A stretch of 64,000 nt of DNA from Vombatus ursinus (Eukaryota > Chordata > Mammalia > Diprotodontia > Vombatidae): positions 1,906,366 through 1,970,365 of the forward strand of contig NW_020953950.1 of the NCBI RefSeq assembly GCF_900497805.2. The letters are read 5' to 3'. The position numbers were made by a program, and so were the translations under genes. Below, piece by piece: positions 41,976-50,854 of the stretch; position 1 is the first letter of the stretch, and every line of letters starts with the position of its first letter. Below the pieces are notes generated by a model that was not told the origin of the DNA, made no database searches, and saw nothing but the letters and a program-made list of their open reading frames with translations.

Positions 41976-42701
41976 GATGAATGATGCTCCAAAGGCTATA
42001 AAACTGTATACACCCTTTGATCCAGCAATAACACTACTAGGTTTTGTATCCCAAAGAGATAAAAGGTGAGGGGACCTATTTGTACAAAAATATTTATAGC
42101 AGCTCTTTTTGTGGGAGCAGAGAACTGGAAATTGAGGGGATACCCACCAATTGGGGAATGGCTGAACAGGTTGTGGCATATGATTGTAATGGAATAGTAT
42201 TGTGTGCCACAAGACATGACGAACAGGATGATTTCAGAAAAACCTGCAAAGACTTACCTGAACTGATGCTGAGTGAATTAAGCAGAACCAGGAGAGCATT
42301 GTACACAGTTACAGCAATACTGTCCAATCATCAATTGTGAAACTGAGCTATTCTCAGATATGTGATGATCCAAAATAATTCCAAAGGATACATGATGAAA
42401 AATGCTCTCCACCTCCAAAGAATTGATGGAGTCTGAAAGAAGATTGGAGCATACTTTTTTAAACTTTATTTTGCTTGGGTATTTTTTTGGTCTGTGTTTT
42501 CTTTCACAGCATGACTAATTTGGAAATATATTTTGCATGGCTGCACATGTATATTATCTATATCAAATTGCTTGCCTTCTCAATGAGGGGGATAGAGAGG
42601 AAGAGAAAAACTTTGGAACTCAAAATTCTAAAAAAACAAATATTAAAATTATTTACATATAATTGGAAAAAATAAAATTTTTGAAAAACAAAACAAAGAA
42701 A
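41976..42701 (+). mobile_element. 5'-truncated L1 with near-perfect TSD
   Basis: It starts in late ORF2 ('ctttgatccagcaataac') and runs through the 3' UTR ('ggaatggctgaacaggttg', 'ctgagtgaattaagcagaac', 'tgcttgccttctcaatgag') to 'ggaaaaaataaaattttt'. ATAATTCTTCCAA (41963-41975) and ATTATTCTTCCAA (42702-42714) flank it. The ORF2 remnant near its start reads as the terminal residues of the reverse-transcriptase protein but is broken. Confidence 0.9.
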
Positions 42702-42744
42702 ATTATTCTTCCAAAATGGGCAATATAGCCCTAGTAGGCAGAAG

Positions 42745-43115
42745 GATGGCCTTGGGGTAAGAAAGACTTTTTTTTCCCAAGCCTTTTATGTTCCATGCTG
42801 TGTGACCTCAGGGAGATAATTTAACCAGGGGTGGGGAACCTGCATCTTTGAGGCCACATGCAGCCCTTTGACTGAATCCAAACTTCACATAAGTTTGGAT
42901 TCAGTCAAAGGGCCACACAGATTCAAAGGGCCACACTTGAGGACCTAGAGGGCCACATGTGGCCTCAAAGATGTAGGTTCCCCACCCTGATTTAAACTGT
43001 CAGGGCCGCAAGCTACTCCCTAAGACTATTAGCCACAAAGGAGGTGCCAATCTGTACCATGAGATGGAGTTTTCACAGCTGGAATTCCTTATGCTGACAG
43101 AATCACAAGCCTAGA
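42745..43115 (+). mobile_element. Type B SINE split by a MITE
   Basis: 'tgctgtgtgacctcaggg' is followed by the MITE, then 'caagctactccctaagac', 'aaaggaggtgccaatctg' and 'gacagaatcacaagcctag'. Joined end to end this is the type B body seen at 50.5 kb. Confidence 0.75.
42826..42989. mobile_element. Palindromic hAT-like MITE inside a SINE
   Basis: CAGGGGTGGGGAACC and 'gaggccacatg' at the left, and 'catgtggcctc' and GGTTCCCCACCCTG at the right, are inverted repeats. The centre is itself palindromic ('ccaaacttcaca' / 'taagtttgg'). The flanks AATTTAAC (42818-42825) and ATTTAAAC (42990-42997) match 6/8, consistent with an aged 8-bp hAT duplication. Confidence 0.85.
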
Positions 43116-43256
43116 CAAACAAAAACTTCTAGCTCATTCATCCCCAGTAATCCCAAACCCTGGATGTATCTGACTGGATTTGTCCCACTTGGAAAAAATC
43201 AACCATGTTGAAGGTCTCTTTGTCAAATATCATCTCAACTGAAGCCTCAGACTTAG

Positions 43257-43389
43257 GATACAGTTGACATCTGGACCATTTCATCAGAAAAGTGGTTGGA
43301 GGCCAGAGTCCTAGCTGGGCAGAACAGAGCAGGACAAAAAAAAGCACAGGATTTGGAGTCAAGAGAGATGAATTCAAGTCCTGACTCAG
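43257..43389 (+). repeat. Local duplication, unit 1
   Basis: About 130 bp recurs at 44177-44305: 'gatacagttgacatctggac', 'tcagaaaagtggttggagg', 'agcacaggatttggagtc' and 'gagatgaattcaagtcctg' (read in pieces). The last third belongs to a THER1-type SINE head that continues downstream here. Confidence 0.85.
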
Positions 43390-43660
43390 GCCCTTTCTGG
43401 GCCACAGTGTCCCTATCAATAAAATAAGTTGATTAAGTTAGATGGTCTTTGGGGCAGCTAGGTGGCACAGTGGATAGAGCTCTGGCCTTGGACTCAGGAA
43501 GACCTGAGTTCAAATCCAGCCTCAGATACTTGACACTTACTAACTGTGTGACCCTGGGCAAGTCACTTAACCCCAATTGCCTCATCAAAAAGCAAAAAAA
43601 AAAAAAAAAAGTTAGGTGGTCTTCTAAGATCCTTTCCAGATCTGACATTCCTTGTTCTAT
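43340..43660 (+). mobile_element. THER1/MIR SINE with a nested SINE
   Basis: 'gcacaggatttggagtcaag', 'gaattcaagtcctgactcag' and 'atcaataaaataagttgat' precede the insertion. 'ctaagatcctttccagatc' follows. The poly-A SINE at 43450-43610 separates the two parts. Confidence 0.8.
43450..43610 (+). mobile_element. Poly-A tRNA SINE (WSINE1-like), 13-bp TSD
   Basis: 'ggggcagctaggtggcacag', 'gagttcaaatccagcctcag', 'cttaaccccaattgcctcat' and A17 tail. GTTAGATGGTCTT (43437-43449) and GTTAGGTGGTCTT (43611-43623) flank it. The perfect head and long tail make it one of the youngest copies here. Confidence 0.94.
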
Positions 43661-43694
43661 GGCCTAGTCGGCCATGTTTTGTCACATAATTCAG

Positions 43695-43855
43695 CTTCAA
43701 TCATAGAACTACAGAATTTTAGACAAGGAAAGGACCACATTTGCCGTCTTGTCCAAACCATGCCTGAAAAGGAAATCAATCAGCAGCTATTTATTAAATG
43801 CCTACTATGTGCCAGGCACGATGCTAGGCACTGGGGATACCCATACATTAAATGA
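43695..43855 (-). mobile_element. CR1-tail/L2 composite, antisense, copy 1
   Basis: 'tcatagaactacagaat' and 'cttgtccaaaccatg' (CR1/CORE type) pass directly into 'atcaatcagcagctatttat' and 'gtgccaggcacgatgctagg' (L2 3' end). The same join is found at 56.9 kb. Confidence 0.65.
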
Positions 43856-44176
43856 AACAACTCTAAAACCATATAACTATAACTATTAATGTATATGGAT
43901 AACTGATAAGCAGCATCCAGCCTCAGCCCATTACAGTTATCAAGTTAGCCAACTATCCAGTAGGCTCTAGTTGTGAGAAAATGTATGTCCTGACATTAAA
44001 GAACAAGTCAAACCTCTCTTCCATTCAATAGCCCCTCAAATATTTGAAGGCCAATTCTATTCCCTTCCTCCACCCCTCATTTCCCTCCCCTCTCCCCTCC
44101 AAGTCTTTTCTTCTCCAGGTCCTTTAGCTGATCCTCATAGAGCATAGACTCAAAGCCCTTTTGGGTAGCTAAGATA

Positions 44177-44305
44177 GATACAGTTCGACATCTGGACCAT
44201 TCCTCAGAAAAGCAGTTGGAGGCCAAAATTCTGGCAGGGCAGGGCAGAGCAGGAAAAAAGCACAGGACTTGAAGTCAAAAGAGATGAATTCAAGTCCTGA
44301 CTCAG
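44177..44305 (+). repeat. Local duplication, unit 2
   Basis: It aligns along its length with 43257-43389, about nine-tenths identical by eye, with small indels such as CAGTTCGACATC versus CAGTTGACATC. It lies inside a CR1 copy, immediately before a truncated SINE. Confidence 0.85.
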
Positions 44306-44318
44306 TCATTTATGTTTA

Positions 44319-44534
44319 CACCAGGCATAGAGTCAGGAAGACTCATTTTCCTGAGTTCACATCTGGCCTCAGACACTTACTAGCTGTGTGACCCTGCGCA
44401 TGTCACTTTACCCTTTTTGCCTCAGTTTTTTCATCTGTAAAATGAGCTGGAGAAAGAAATGGCAAACCATTCAGTATCTTTGTCAAGAAACCCCAAATGG
44501 GGTTACAAAGACTTGGACACAATTGAATAACAAC
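44319..44534 (+). mobile_element. RTE-tailed SINE lacking its head
   Basis: It starts at 'ccaggcatagagtcagg', then 'gagttcacatctggcctcag', 'gagctggagaaagaaatgg' and tail 'cttggacacaattgaat'. About 30 bp of the normal head are missing at its junction with the duplicated unit. Confidence 0.88.
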
Positions 44535-44739
44535 AAAATTCTTTGTGGTCACTCTCCCCTGGACACACCCCAGACCATATATGTCCTTCTTAGACCATAG
44601 TGTCTGGAATTGATCACAGTACTCTAGCTGGAGCCCTGACCATGGCCAAGTACTGTGGGACCATCACCCCTTTTAACTCTTTTTTCTCTCAATTTGTGTG
44701 TCCAAAGAGAGAGACAGAATCATCCCAATCTGCTTTGAC

Positions 44740-45290
44740 TCATATTTCCAGTTCTTTGGAAAAATAGCACCAGGAGAAAGAAATGCATGGCTGCTCGGTT
44801 TCCCGTGGAAATGAGTTCTTCAAGAAATCCCAATCGCTAAGAATCTCAAGTTACTTTGTTTCTTTATTCATGACCTTCATCTACCTTCTCCTCTCTAAAC
44901 TAAATGATAAAACCTCACTCTGATTAACGGGGCCTGGTTCCTTGTCATCCGTCAGCCAAGATGACATGTTTTATCTTGATAGACATAAAGGGACGTGAGT
45001 GTACATTTAAGAGAGGCTTTCTTTAAACCATTCTTGATTACCCAAAGCACTTTCTAAAAAGAAAACTTTCTTGTTCCACTTTTCCCCCTCCTTCTTCCTG
45101 AATTTTCAAAGGCATGAAAATTATATGGTGTTCCTCGTGTGCTGATTGCTACCTTGTCTCAGCGGAGGTATTGTTTAGGATGCATCATTCATCAATGATG
45201 TCAACAGACACCTTGAAATATGATTAGCTGGGGCTACTCCCTTTGCTGGCAATCTCTGCATTAAAGGTCTTACAGAGATGCAGTTTATTC
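44740..45290. other. Repeat-free island
   Basis: About 550 bp with no repeat signature. Words of regulatory type are CTGATTAACGG, TTTATCTTGATAG, TTTAAACCATTCTTGATTA and GATGCATCATTCATCAATGATG, the last containing a partial palindrome. Candidate enhancer; conservation is untested. Confidence 0.5.
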
Positions 45291-45412
45291 ATACAATCTA
45301 TTTACTCTTAATAGAGATAGTATAGAGACTGGACCTTGGTGTAGGGAAGTCTGAGATGAGGAGACTCCGTCTACTAAAGCATGATGGTACCTTCTTTGAA
45401 ATTTAATCTTGG

Positions 45413-45565
45413 GGGGGCAGCTAGGTGGTTCAGTGGATAGAGCACTGGCCCTGGAGTCAAGAGGACCTGAGTTCAAATCTGACCTCAGACACATAACATT
45501 CACTAACTGTGTGATTCTGGGAAAGTCACTTAATCCCAATTGCCCTCACCAAAAAAAAAAAAAAA
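45413..45565 (+). mobile_element. Poly-A tRNA SINE (WSINE1-like), 10-bp TSD
   Basis: 'ggcagctaggtggttcagtgg' (from 45417), 'gagttcaaatctgacctcag', 'ctcaccaaaa' and A15. TTAATCTTGG repeats perfectly at 45403-45412 and 45566-45575. Confidence 0.94.
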
Positions 45566-45579
45566 TTAATCTTGGAAAG

Positions 45580-45725
45580 TTGCCTGGGGCACTAAGAGAT
45601 TAAGTGATTTTCCCAAGGTGATATAGTCATTATATGTCATAGGCAGGATTTAAACCCAGGCCTTCTTGGCTCAGTGGCTGGTTCCTTAGCCACTATTCCA
45701 CAAACCTCTCAGAGGTACAGGTGCT
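45580..45725 (-). mobile_element. MIR/CORE-SINE, antisense
   Basis: 'ttttcccaaggtgatatag', 'aggatttaaacccaggcc' and 'ttagccactattcc' in antisense order. Confidence 0.65.
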
Positions 45726-45849
45726 AATTATATGTGCTTAGAGCTGAGAAGCCCCATTGCAGCTACCAGAGAATGAGAAGGATAAAAGGAATTTCAAATC
45801 CAGAAGGATGGCTATCTTAGAATCTCAGCCCTGGAAGTGGTTTTCAAGG

Positions 45850-46540
45850 TCATATTACCTGTAGAGTAGCCAAGCCTCCATCAACAACTTTCTCAATAAG
45901 TATTAATCTAGCCCCTGCCTGTGACTTCCAATGACTTTCAAAGACTTCCAGTGACTGAGAACTCATTACTTCCCAAAGCATTTTGAATTATTAAGAAGCT
46001 TTTTGGTCATTGTGGCAAAATTCATCTCTCTGAAACTTATTCAGAGTTTGGTTCCTAAGATTAGAATTAGAAGAGACATTAGATATAATTGAATCCAAGT
46101 TCCTTATTTTTACTGAAGAGGAAAATGAGATCTATCAAGGCAAAAAGGACTTGTCCATGTTCACCCAGCTAATGACCAGAAGAGCAAGGATTTAAACCCT
46201 GGTCCTCTGAGTCCAGATTTAATGCTCTTTCCATGGCATCATGCTGCTCCCTACCCTCCCTTTCCCATTCTTCCCATTTCTAGTCAAGCAGGACAAAACC
46301 TAATCCATCTCTCTCTTTCACAAGACAGCTTTTCAAATAGGTGAAGATAGCCATCATGCTGCCCCCTCCCAAAATCTTCTCCAGACTAACCATTTCTAGT
46401 TTCTTTGAATGGGCCTGACATGGCAGCGTGTCTAGGCCCCTCCCAGGTCCGTTCCCCTTGTTTTGGACATTCTGTGGCTTGTCAATTTCCTTCTTGAAAC
46501 ATGGCTCCCCTGATGACAATAGTGAGCATTATATTAGACT
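45850..46540 (-). mobile_element. CR1/L3 3' region, antisense, split by a CORE-SINE
   Basis: 45850-46055 ('gagaactcattacttccc', 'gaagctttttggtcattg') and 46260-46540 ('gacagcttttcaaatagg', 'catgctgccccctccc', 'cttgtcaatttccttcttg') are consecutive CR1 parts. 46060-46250 is an antisense CORE-SINE ('gaggaaaatgagatctatc', 'taaaccctggtcctctgag', 'catcatgctgctccctacc'). Confidence 0.8.
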
Positions 46541-46654
46541 ATAAATTCCTAGAGAACATGAGAGATGTTATATCTGTATGGGGCCAAAAACACCATGGGA
46601 GCTCAATGGACACTAAACAAGCAAACCCAGGTGGCGTAGCTACCCTTAGGAAGC

Positions 46655-47085
46655 AATAATAATAATAATAATAAACAGCAACAGCAGTAGGAGCTAGGCA
46701 TTTGTACAGCACTTTAAGGTTTGCAAAGCACTTTGAGGAATAGTGGCCACTTTCCTATGCACTTATCTTAACCCTGTCTATAGTATCATCCCCCAGGGTC
46801 CTTAGATGAGGATGATGAAGATAGCTAGCATTTATATAGCTCGAGTTACTATGTGCCAGGAACTACACTAAGTGATTTACAAATACTACCTCATTTGATC
46901 CTCACAACAATCCTGCAATGTAAGTGCTAATATTATCCCCATTTTACATTTAATTCAGGAAACTTAAGAAACTTATACACCAAGTAAGTGGCCTCTCCAG
47001 GGTCACGTAGCTAGTAAGTGTCTAAGACTTGATTTGAACTCAGGACTTCCTGGCTGCAGGCCCAGCTATGCTACCTAGCTGCCTT
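46655..47085 (-). mobile_element. MIR/THER1 fragments, antisense
   Basis: 46655-46745 (AAT run, 'cagcactttaaggtttgc') is a 3' piece. 46815-47085 is nearly complete ('tagctagcatttatatagc', 'tcctcacaacaatcctgc', 'cagggtcacgtagctag', 'aggacttcctggctgcagg', head 'tatgctacctagctgcc'). Confidence 0.8.
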
Positions 47086-47089
47086 TGAT

Positions 47090-47250
47090 CTTTCCTCTTT
47101 AAGGTCACACAAGGCTTTGCACCTCTCTAATGCATTAACCAAATCTCTTCATGTCTGAGCATTAACTATTTCCACCTTGTCCCCTACCCCCACTATAATA
47201 TGGGCTCCATGAAGGCAGGAACTTGTCTTATCAAAACAATATATCTGCCC
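47090..47250 (+). mobile_element. L2 3' UTR fragment
   Basis: 'gggctccatgaaggcagg' and 'aacttgtcttatc' are the sense L2 UTR; the preceding 100 bp are diverged. Confidence 0.6.
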
Positions 47251-47349
47251 TAAGGTAGTGTTACCCTTATTTCTTAGATATTAATATTTCGAGTATCTCT
47301 TATTTCATCTGTTTGGTTACCCTGTCTACTGCCACAGGTCACATCCCTC

Positions 47350-47530
47350 TGTGGCATAATGGAAAAAGGCTTCAGAGTCACAAGAACTTGGTTTGAATCC
47401 TAAGGCTATCTCCCTAGTACTTGTGTGATTGTGGGCAGGTCTCCTGGCCATTCTGGACCTCCATTTCCTCACCTGCAAAATGAGAGGTCCTAGGACTAGC
47501 TAGTCTGTAGTTTGAATTCCAGGAATTTGC
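47350..47530 (+). mobile_element. THER1/MIR SINE
   Basis: 'gtggcataatggaaaaagg', 'ggtttgaatcctaaggc', 'cctcacctgcaaaatgag' and 'ctagtctgtagtttgaa'. Confidence 0.75.
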
Positions 47531-47755
47531 CTTAAACAAATGGTCTTCAGCAATCATGGCAGCTGAAAAATCCATTGCTCCCTGTGACCAAACTGATGTT
47601 TGATCTCTTTCCCTAAATTCCTTTTAGTCTTAAACATAGAGATGTGGGCCATAGTCCAAATTTTACTCAAAACCTAACCTTTCTTGTTTGAACCTGCCAG
47701 ACCTTGTGCCTCTCTGGCACAGCCTTGAAGAAGATAGGGTCAGTCAATGGCCAGG
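47531..47755. other. Unassigned
   Basis: Nothing recognised. Confidence 0.4.
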
Positions 47756-47759
47756 TAGT

Positions 47760-48200
47760 CAATAGATTTTTGTTAAACACCTAGTAAGTGCCAGGCACTA
47801 GGTGCTGCGGATATGAAGAAAGGCAAAAGACCATACCTTCCCTCAAGGAGCTCACAATCTAACAAAAGGAAGCTGAAGATGGCATGGAGGTATGATAGAG
47901 TCCAGTCCAAGGGAGTTCAGCTAGTGGGCAATAAAGAGATGGCTGGCCTAGAAGTCTTCTATAAATGGAGGCTTTGGGAAGAGTTCTTTGGTCCAACCCC
48001 CAATCCTCCAATCAGAGGGGCAGAGAGTTCTGAGGGTACCAACAAGGTGTGAATAACAAGACTGATGTAATCTTAGAGACAATTAGTTTTCTGATGATGA
48101 GGTTTTCTAGGAGCATAATGGAGTACAGACCAAAGGAGTTGGGCTGGTGGGCAATGAAAGGTTGGCAGGCCTAAATCACCTCCCCACTACAATGAGGCAT
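47760..48200 (-). mobile_element. L2-like second subfamily with internal repeat, antisense
   Basis: It begins 'aagtgccaggcactaggtg' and 'caaggagctcacaatctaac', then 'aaaaggaagctgaagatgg'. The block 'agtccaagggagttcagc' + 'agtgggcaataaagagatgg' (47900-47950) recurs as 'ccaaaggagttgggctgg' + 'gggcaatgaaaggttgg' (48129-48171), giving two imperfect repeats about 220 bp apart. Confidence 0.6.
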
Positions 48201-48204
48201 TGGA

Positions 48205-48350
48205 AAAGGACTCTAGTAAAGGCTATGCACACAGTGGGTGCTTAATAATTACTTGTTGAATGAATCAATGGCTCTTTTCATCTCTGCCAAAACTTAGCAG
48301 AGAGTTCTGCATGTGCCTAGTACATGTGCAATAAATGTTATTGCACTGAA
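48205..48350 (+). mobile_element. Two L2 3' termini
   Basis: 'cacacagtgggtgcttaat' + 'ttgttgaatgaatcaatgg' and 'gtgcctagtacatgtgc' + 'aataaatgttattgcac' are two sense L2 ends in tandem. Confidence 0.65.
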
Positions 48351-48359
48351 TTGGCCTTA

Positions 48360-48730
48360 CCTAAATCTTTACCTGCAATCAGAAAGAGACAGGTGCTTTG
48401 TCTGCAGTGTGTATAAAGCAAAAATCAATGCAAATCGAGGTCACTGCCTTAGGCAGAGGAAAGGAATGTGACAGGCACAAGTAGATTGGGGAACAGTAGG
48501 AAGGGAGGTGAAATATATGCTCAGCAGCCCTCGCCGTTGGCCAAGCTTCCATAACTGTATCTGAAATTTTGTAAGCTTAATTTAGCTTTTCAATGCCCAT
48601 GTCACATCATTTCTAGCTTTTTTGTTTCCAGAGTTGCTGATATTCATCGTGTTGTTCAGGGGCCACAGAGACTCAGGATACCATCCCATCAGCCCCAACA
48701 GATATTATGTGGGTGGATATGTGCCAAGGA
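48360..48730. other. Unique stretch
   Basis: About 370 bp with no recognised repeat. Includes ATGCAAAT at 48427-48435 (octamer-type, in 'caatgcaaatcgagg'). Confidence 0.4.
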
Positions 48731-48734
48731 CCAT

Positions 48735-48975
48735 GGAAGAACAATGGTTAAAGGCACCCACTACATTAAAGCATCTGAGATCCCGAAAGAACCTCAGAAG
48801 CCTTCAGATTCAAATTATCCCAACCAAGACCCTCTCCTACTATATCTCCAACAAGTAGTCACCTAGCCTCCATTTGAAGACCACTAATGAAGGGGAAACC
48901 ATCAAGAAAAACCTTTCTAAATTCAAAATAAGAAGTTCATTCTCAAGTAGAGGGGGCTTCCTGGAGGTGACATTC
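48735..48975 (-). mobile_element. CR1/L3 3' fragment, antisense
   Basis: 'cctagcctccatttgaag', 'aatgaaggggaaaccatc' and 'agaagttcattctcaag' follow the antisense CR1 order. Confidence 0.65.
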
Positions 48976-49014
48976 AATTAAAGTTTTAAAGGATTACTAA
49001 GAATTCAAATGCTA

Positions 49015-49225
49015 GCTTCAATTAATAGGATGATGGATTTGGAGCTCAAGGACCTGAGTTGGCATCCCAGTTCTACAACTTGCTTCCCATATGACCTTGA
49101 GCTATGCAGCCTCCCTAGGTTCATTTTCCTCACCTGCATGATGAGGATATGTTGAACCAGATTACCTCTGAGGTCCCTTCCAACTCTAAATACAGGATGC
49201 TATGATCCCATGAATCTCTTTGAGG
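49015..49225 (+). mobile_element. THER1/MIR SINE
   Basis: 'gatggatttggagctcaag', 'gttctacaacttgcttccc', 'cctcacctgcatgatgag' and the tail 'ctgaggtcccttccaactc', 'gatgctatgatcc'. Confidence 0.78.
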
Positions 49226-49690
49226 CTGAAAGACTGTGCCTAGAGTCCCAGCCCACTGTCTCGTTTGCAAACCAATGGTCCTAAGGGCAACCACGGAAGA
49301 AACTACAGCTGAAACAACCCAAGCCCTGGAAAAATAAGTCAGAGAATGATTCCAGTTCTTCGTAAATCACTCATGGTGAAGGATGAACAACATGACACAG
49401 CTGTTCTTGGAGGTCCCTTCTAATACTCAGGACTAGATTCCATGATTCTGAATGGCAATATCCTTTGCCCCAAAGAACCAATTTAGTGTGCTTTCAGGAA
49501 AGAAAAACATCTTTTAACATTTGTATCTCAGTGCCCTCAGATAAGCTACTACTGAAAGCTAATTCCTAAAATGCTTTAGCAGGTGCATCTACCAATGGGC
49601 AGTGTCTTATCTGTTCTTTTTAATCTCTAGTGACCCCCAGCCCTACACACATGATGCATGCTTAGTAAAGGTTGGTTAGACAAATAAATG
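49226..49690. other. CR1-like end and L2 terminus within unassigned DNA
   Basis: 49400-49450 ('cttggaggtcccttctaat', 'ccatgattctg') resembles a CR1/MIR3 end. 49480-49690 ('gtgacccccagccctac', 'gcatgcttagtaaagg') is a worn L2 3' end. Confidence 0.5.
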
Positions 49691-49699
49691 AATGGAAAA

Positions 49700-50180
49700 C
49701 ATGGTGCAGAGGAGAGGGTATAGACATTGGTCCTAGGAAGACTAGGGTTTGTATAACACATCAGACACTGACTAGACAGCCCTAGTCAAATCACTTTGAC
49801 CTCTCTCAGCTTCAGCTAATAATAGCACTTGTTGTGGATGTTGTTCATTTGTTTCAGACTCTTTGTGATCCCATTTGGGATTTTCTTGGCAAAGATACTG
49901 GAGTGGTTTGCCATTTTTTTCTCCAGCTCATTTTACAGATAAGGAAACTGAAGCAACCTGGGTGAAGTGATTTGCCCAGGGTCACACAGCTAGTGTCTGA
50001 GGCTGGATTTGAATTCATTAAGATAAGTCTTCCTGATTCCAAGTCTAGATCTCTATCCACTGTGCCACCTAGCTGCCCAGATAATGACACCTACCTAACA
50101 ACATTGCAGTGTTGAACAAACCTCAAAGCACTATGCAAATATTAACTATGATGATGACAATGAAGATTGGCATTATCATT
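49700..50180 (+). mobile_element. THER1 SINE with a nested antisense SINE
   Basis: 49700-49828 ('catggtgcagaggagag', 'cacatcagacactgactag', 'gctaataatagcac') and 50081-50180 ('ataatgacacctacctaac', 'cctcaaagcactatgcaaa') join into one THER1. Confidence 0.8.
49829..50080 (-). mobile_element. RTE-tailed tRNA SINE, antisense
   Basis: Tail 'gttgttcatttgtttcagac', 'gggattttcttggcaaag', 'cagggtcacacagctagtg', 'tccactgtgccacctagctg' head. ATAATAGCAC (49819-49828) and ATAATGACAC (50081-50090) match 8/10 and restore the THER1 host sequence. Confidence 0.9.
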
Positions 50181-50189
50181 ACAGGATCC

Positions 50190-50375
50190 TATGGAAATGA
50201 TGCGAATCCCCCTGTCCCAAAGTGGGAGAGGCTATCTTGGGAGTGCTAATTTCCCCTTCAAGGCTGTTGGATGCCCTCTTCTCAGAGACACCATGCAGAG
50301 CCTTCTTTCTCAGGAATGGGCAGTACTCGATGGACTCTGAAGCTGCTTCCAACTCTAAAATTCCACTGCTCGGCT
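50190..50375 (+). mobile_element. CR1/L3 3' end
   Basis: 'ccaaagtgggagaggctatc', 'cccttcaaggctgttggatg' and 'ggactctgaagctgcttcc' are the sense CR1 terminus, diverged. Confidence 0.6.
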
Positions 50376-50482
50376 ACATTTCTAATCTAATCTATTAATT
50401 AGCTAATTAGCTAACTTTTGAGCAAAGGGTGAGATTATTGGCTAAAGTAAGATGTGAGACTACTGTGGGGTAGGTTTTGGGA

Positions 50483-50708
50483 GGCAGCATGGTATTGTGG
50501 AAAGCTGGCTTTGGAAGCAAGAAGACCTTGGTTTCGAGTCCCCTCTTCTGATGCATATTGGCTATGTAACCCTGGACAAGTCACTTAACCTCTTGGTCCT
50601 TAGGTAACTCTCTAAGACTATTAGTTACAAAGAAGGTGACAGCCTGCTTTTGTAGAGGCAGATTCCTTGTCTAGGAATTCCATACATCAATGAAATCACA
50701 AGTCTAGT
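50483..50708 (+). mobile_element. Type B tRNA SINE, best copy
   Basis: Head 'ggcagcatggtattgtgg', 'ggtttcgagtcccctcttctg' (from 50532; good B box), 'gacaagtcacttaacctctt', 'ggtaactctctaagactatt', 'gtagaggcagattcc' and end 'catcaatgaaatcacaag'. It defines the family for the other copies in the window. Confidence 0.82.
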
Positions 50709-50854
50709 TCCTGTCCTTCATTTGTCCAAGTTAGTGCTTCCTCTTTAATCGTCACATGTAATTGTGTATGTGGAATGCAGTGAAACCCTTCTCATAATGC
50801 TAATGTTGGGGACAGGACTGAGCCATGTTTCCAATCTAAGTTCTTGGGCAATCA

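Larger units (their letters stand above)
43985..44700 (-). mobile_element. CR1/L3 3' region, antisense, opened by an insertion
   Basis: 43985-44164 ('aatagcccctcaaatatttg', 'ttctccaggtcctttagctg') and 44536-44700 ('cactctcccctggacac', 'cacagtactctagctgg', 'gtgggaccatcacccc') are adjacent CR1 parts. 44165-44535 is foreign: a 130-bp duplicate plus an RTE-tailed SINE. Confidence 0.82.
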
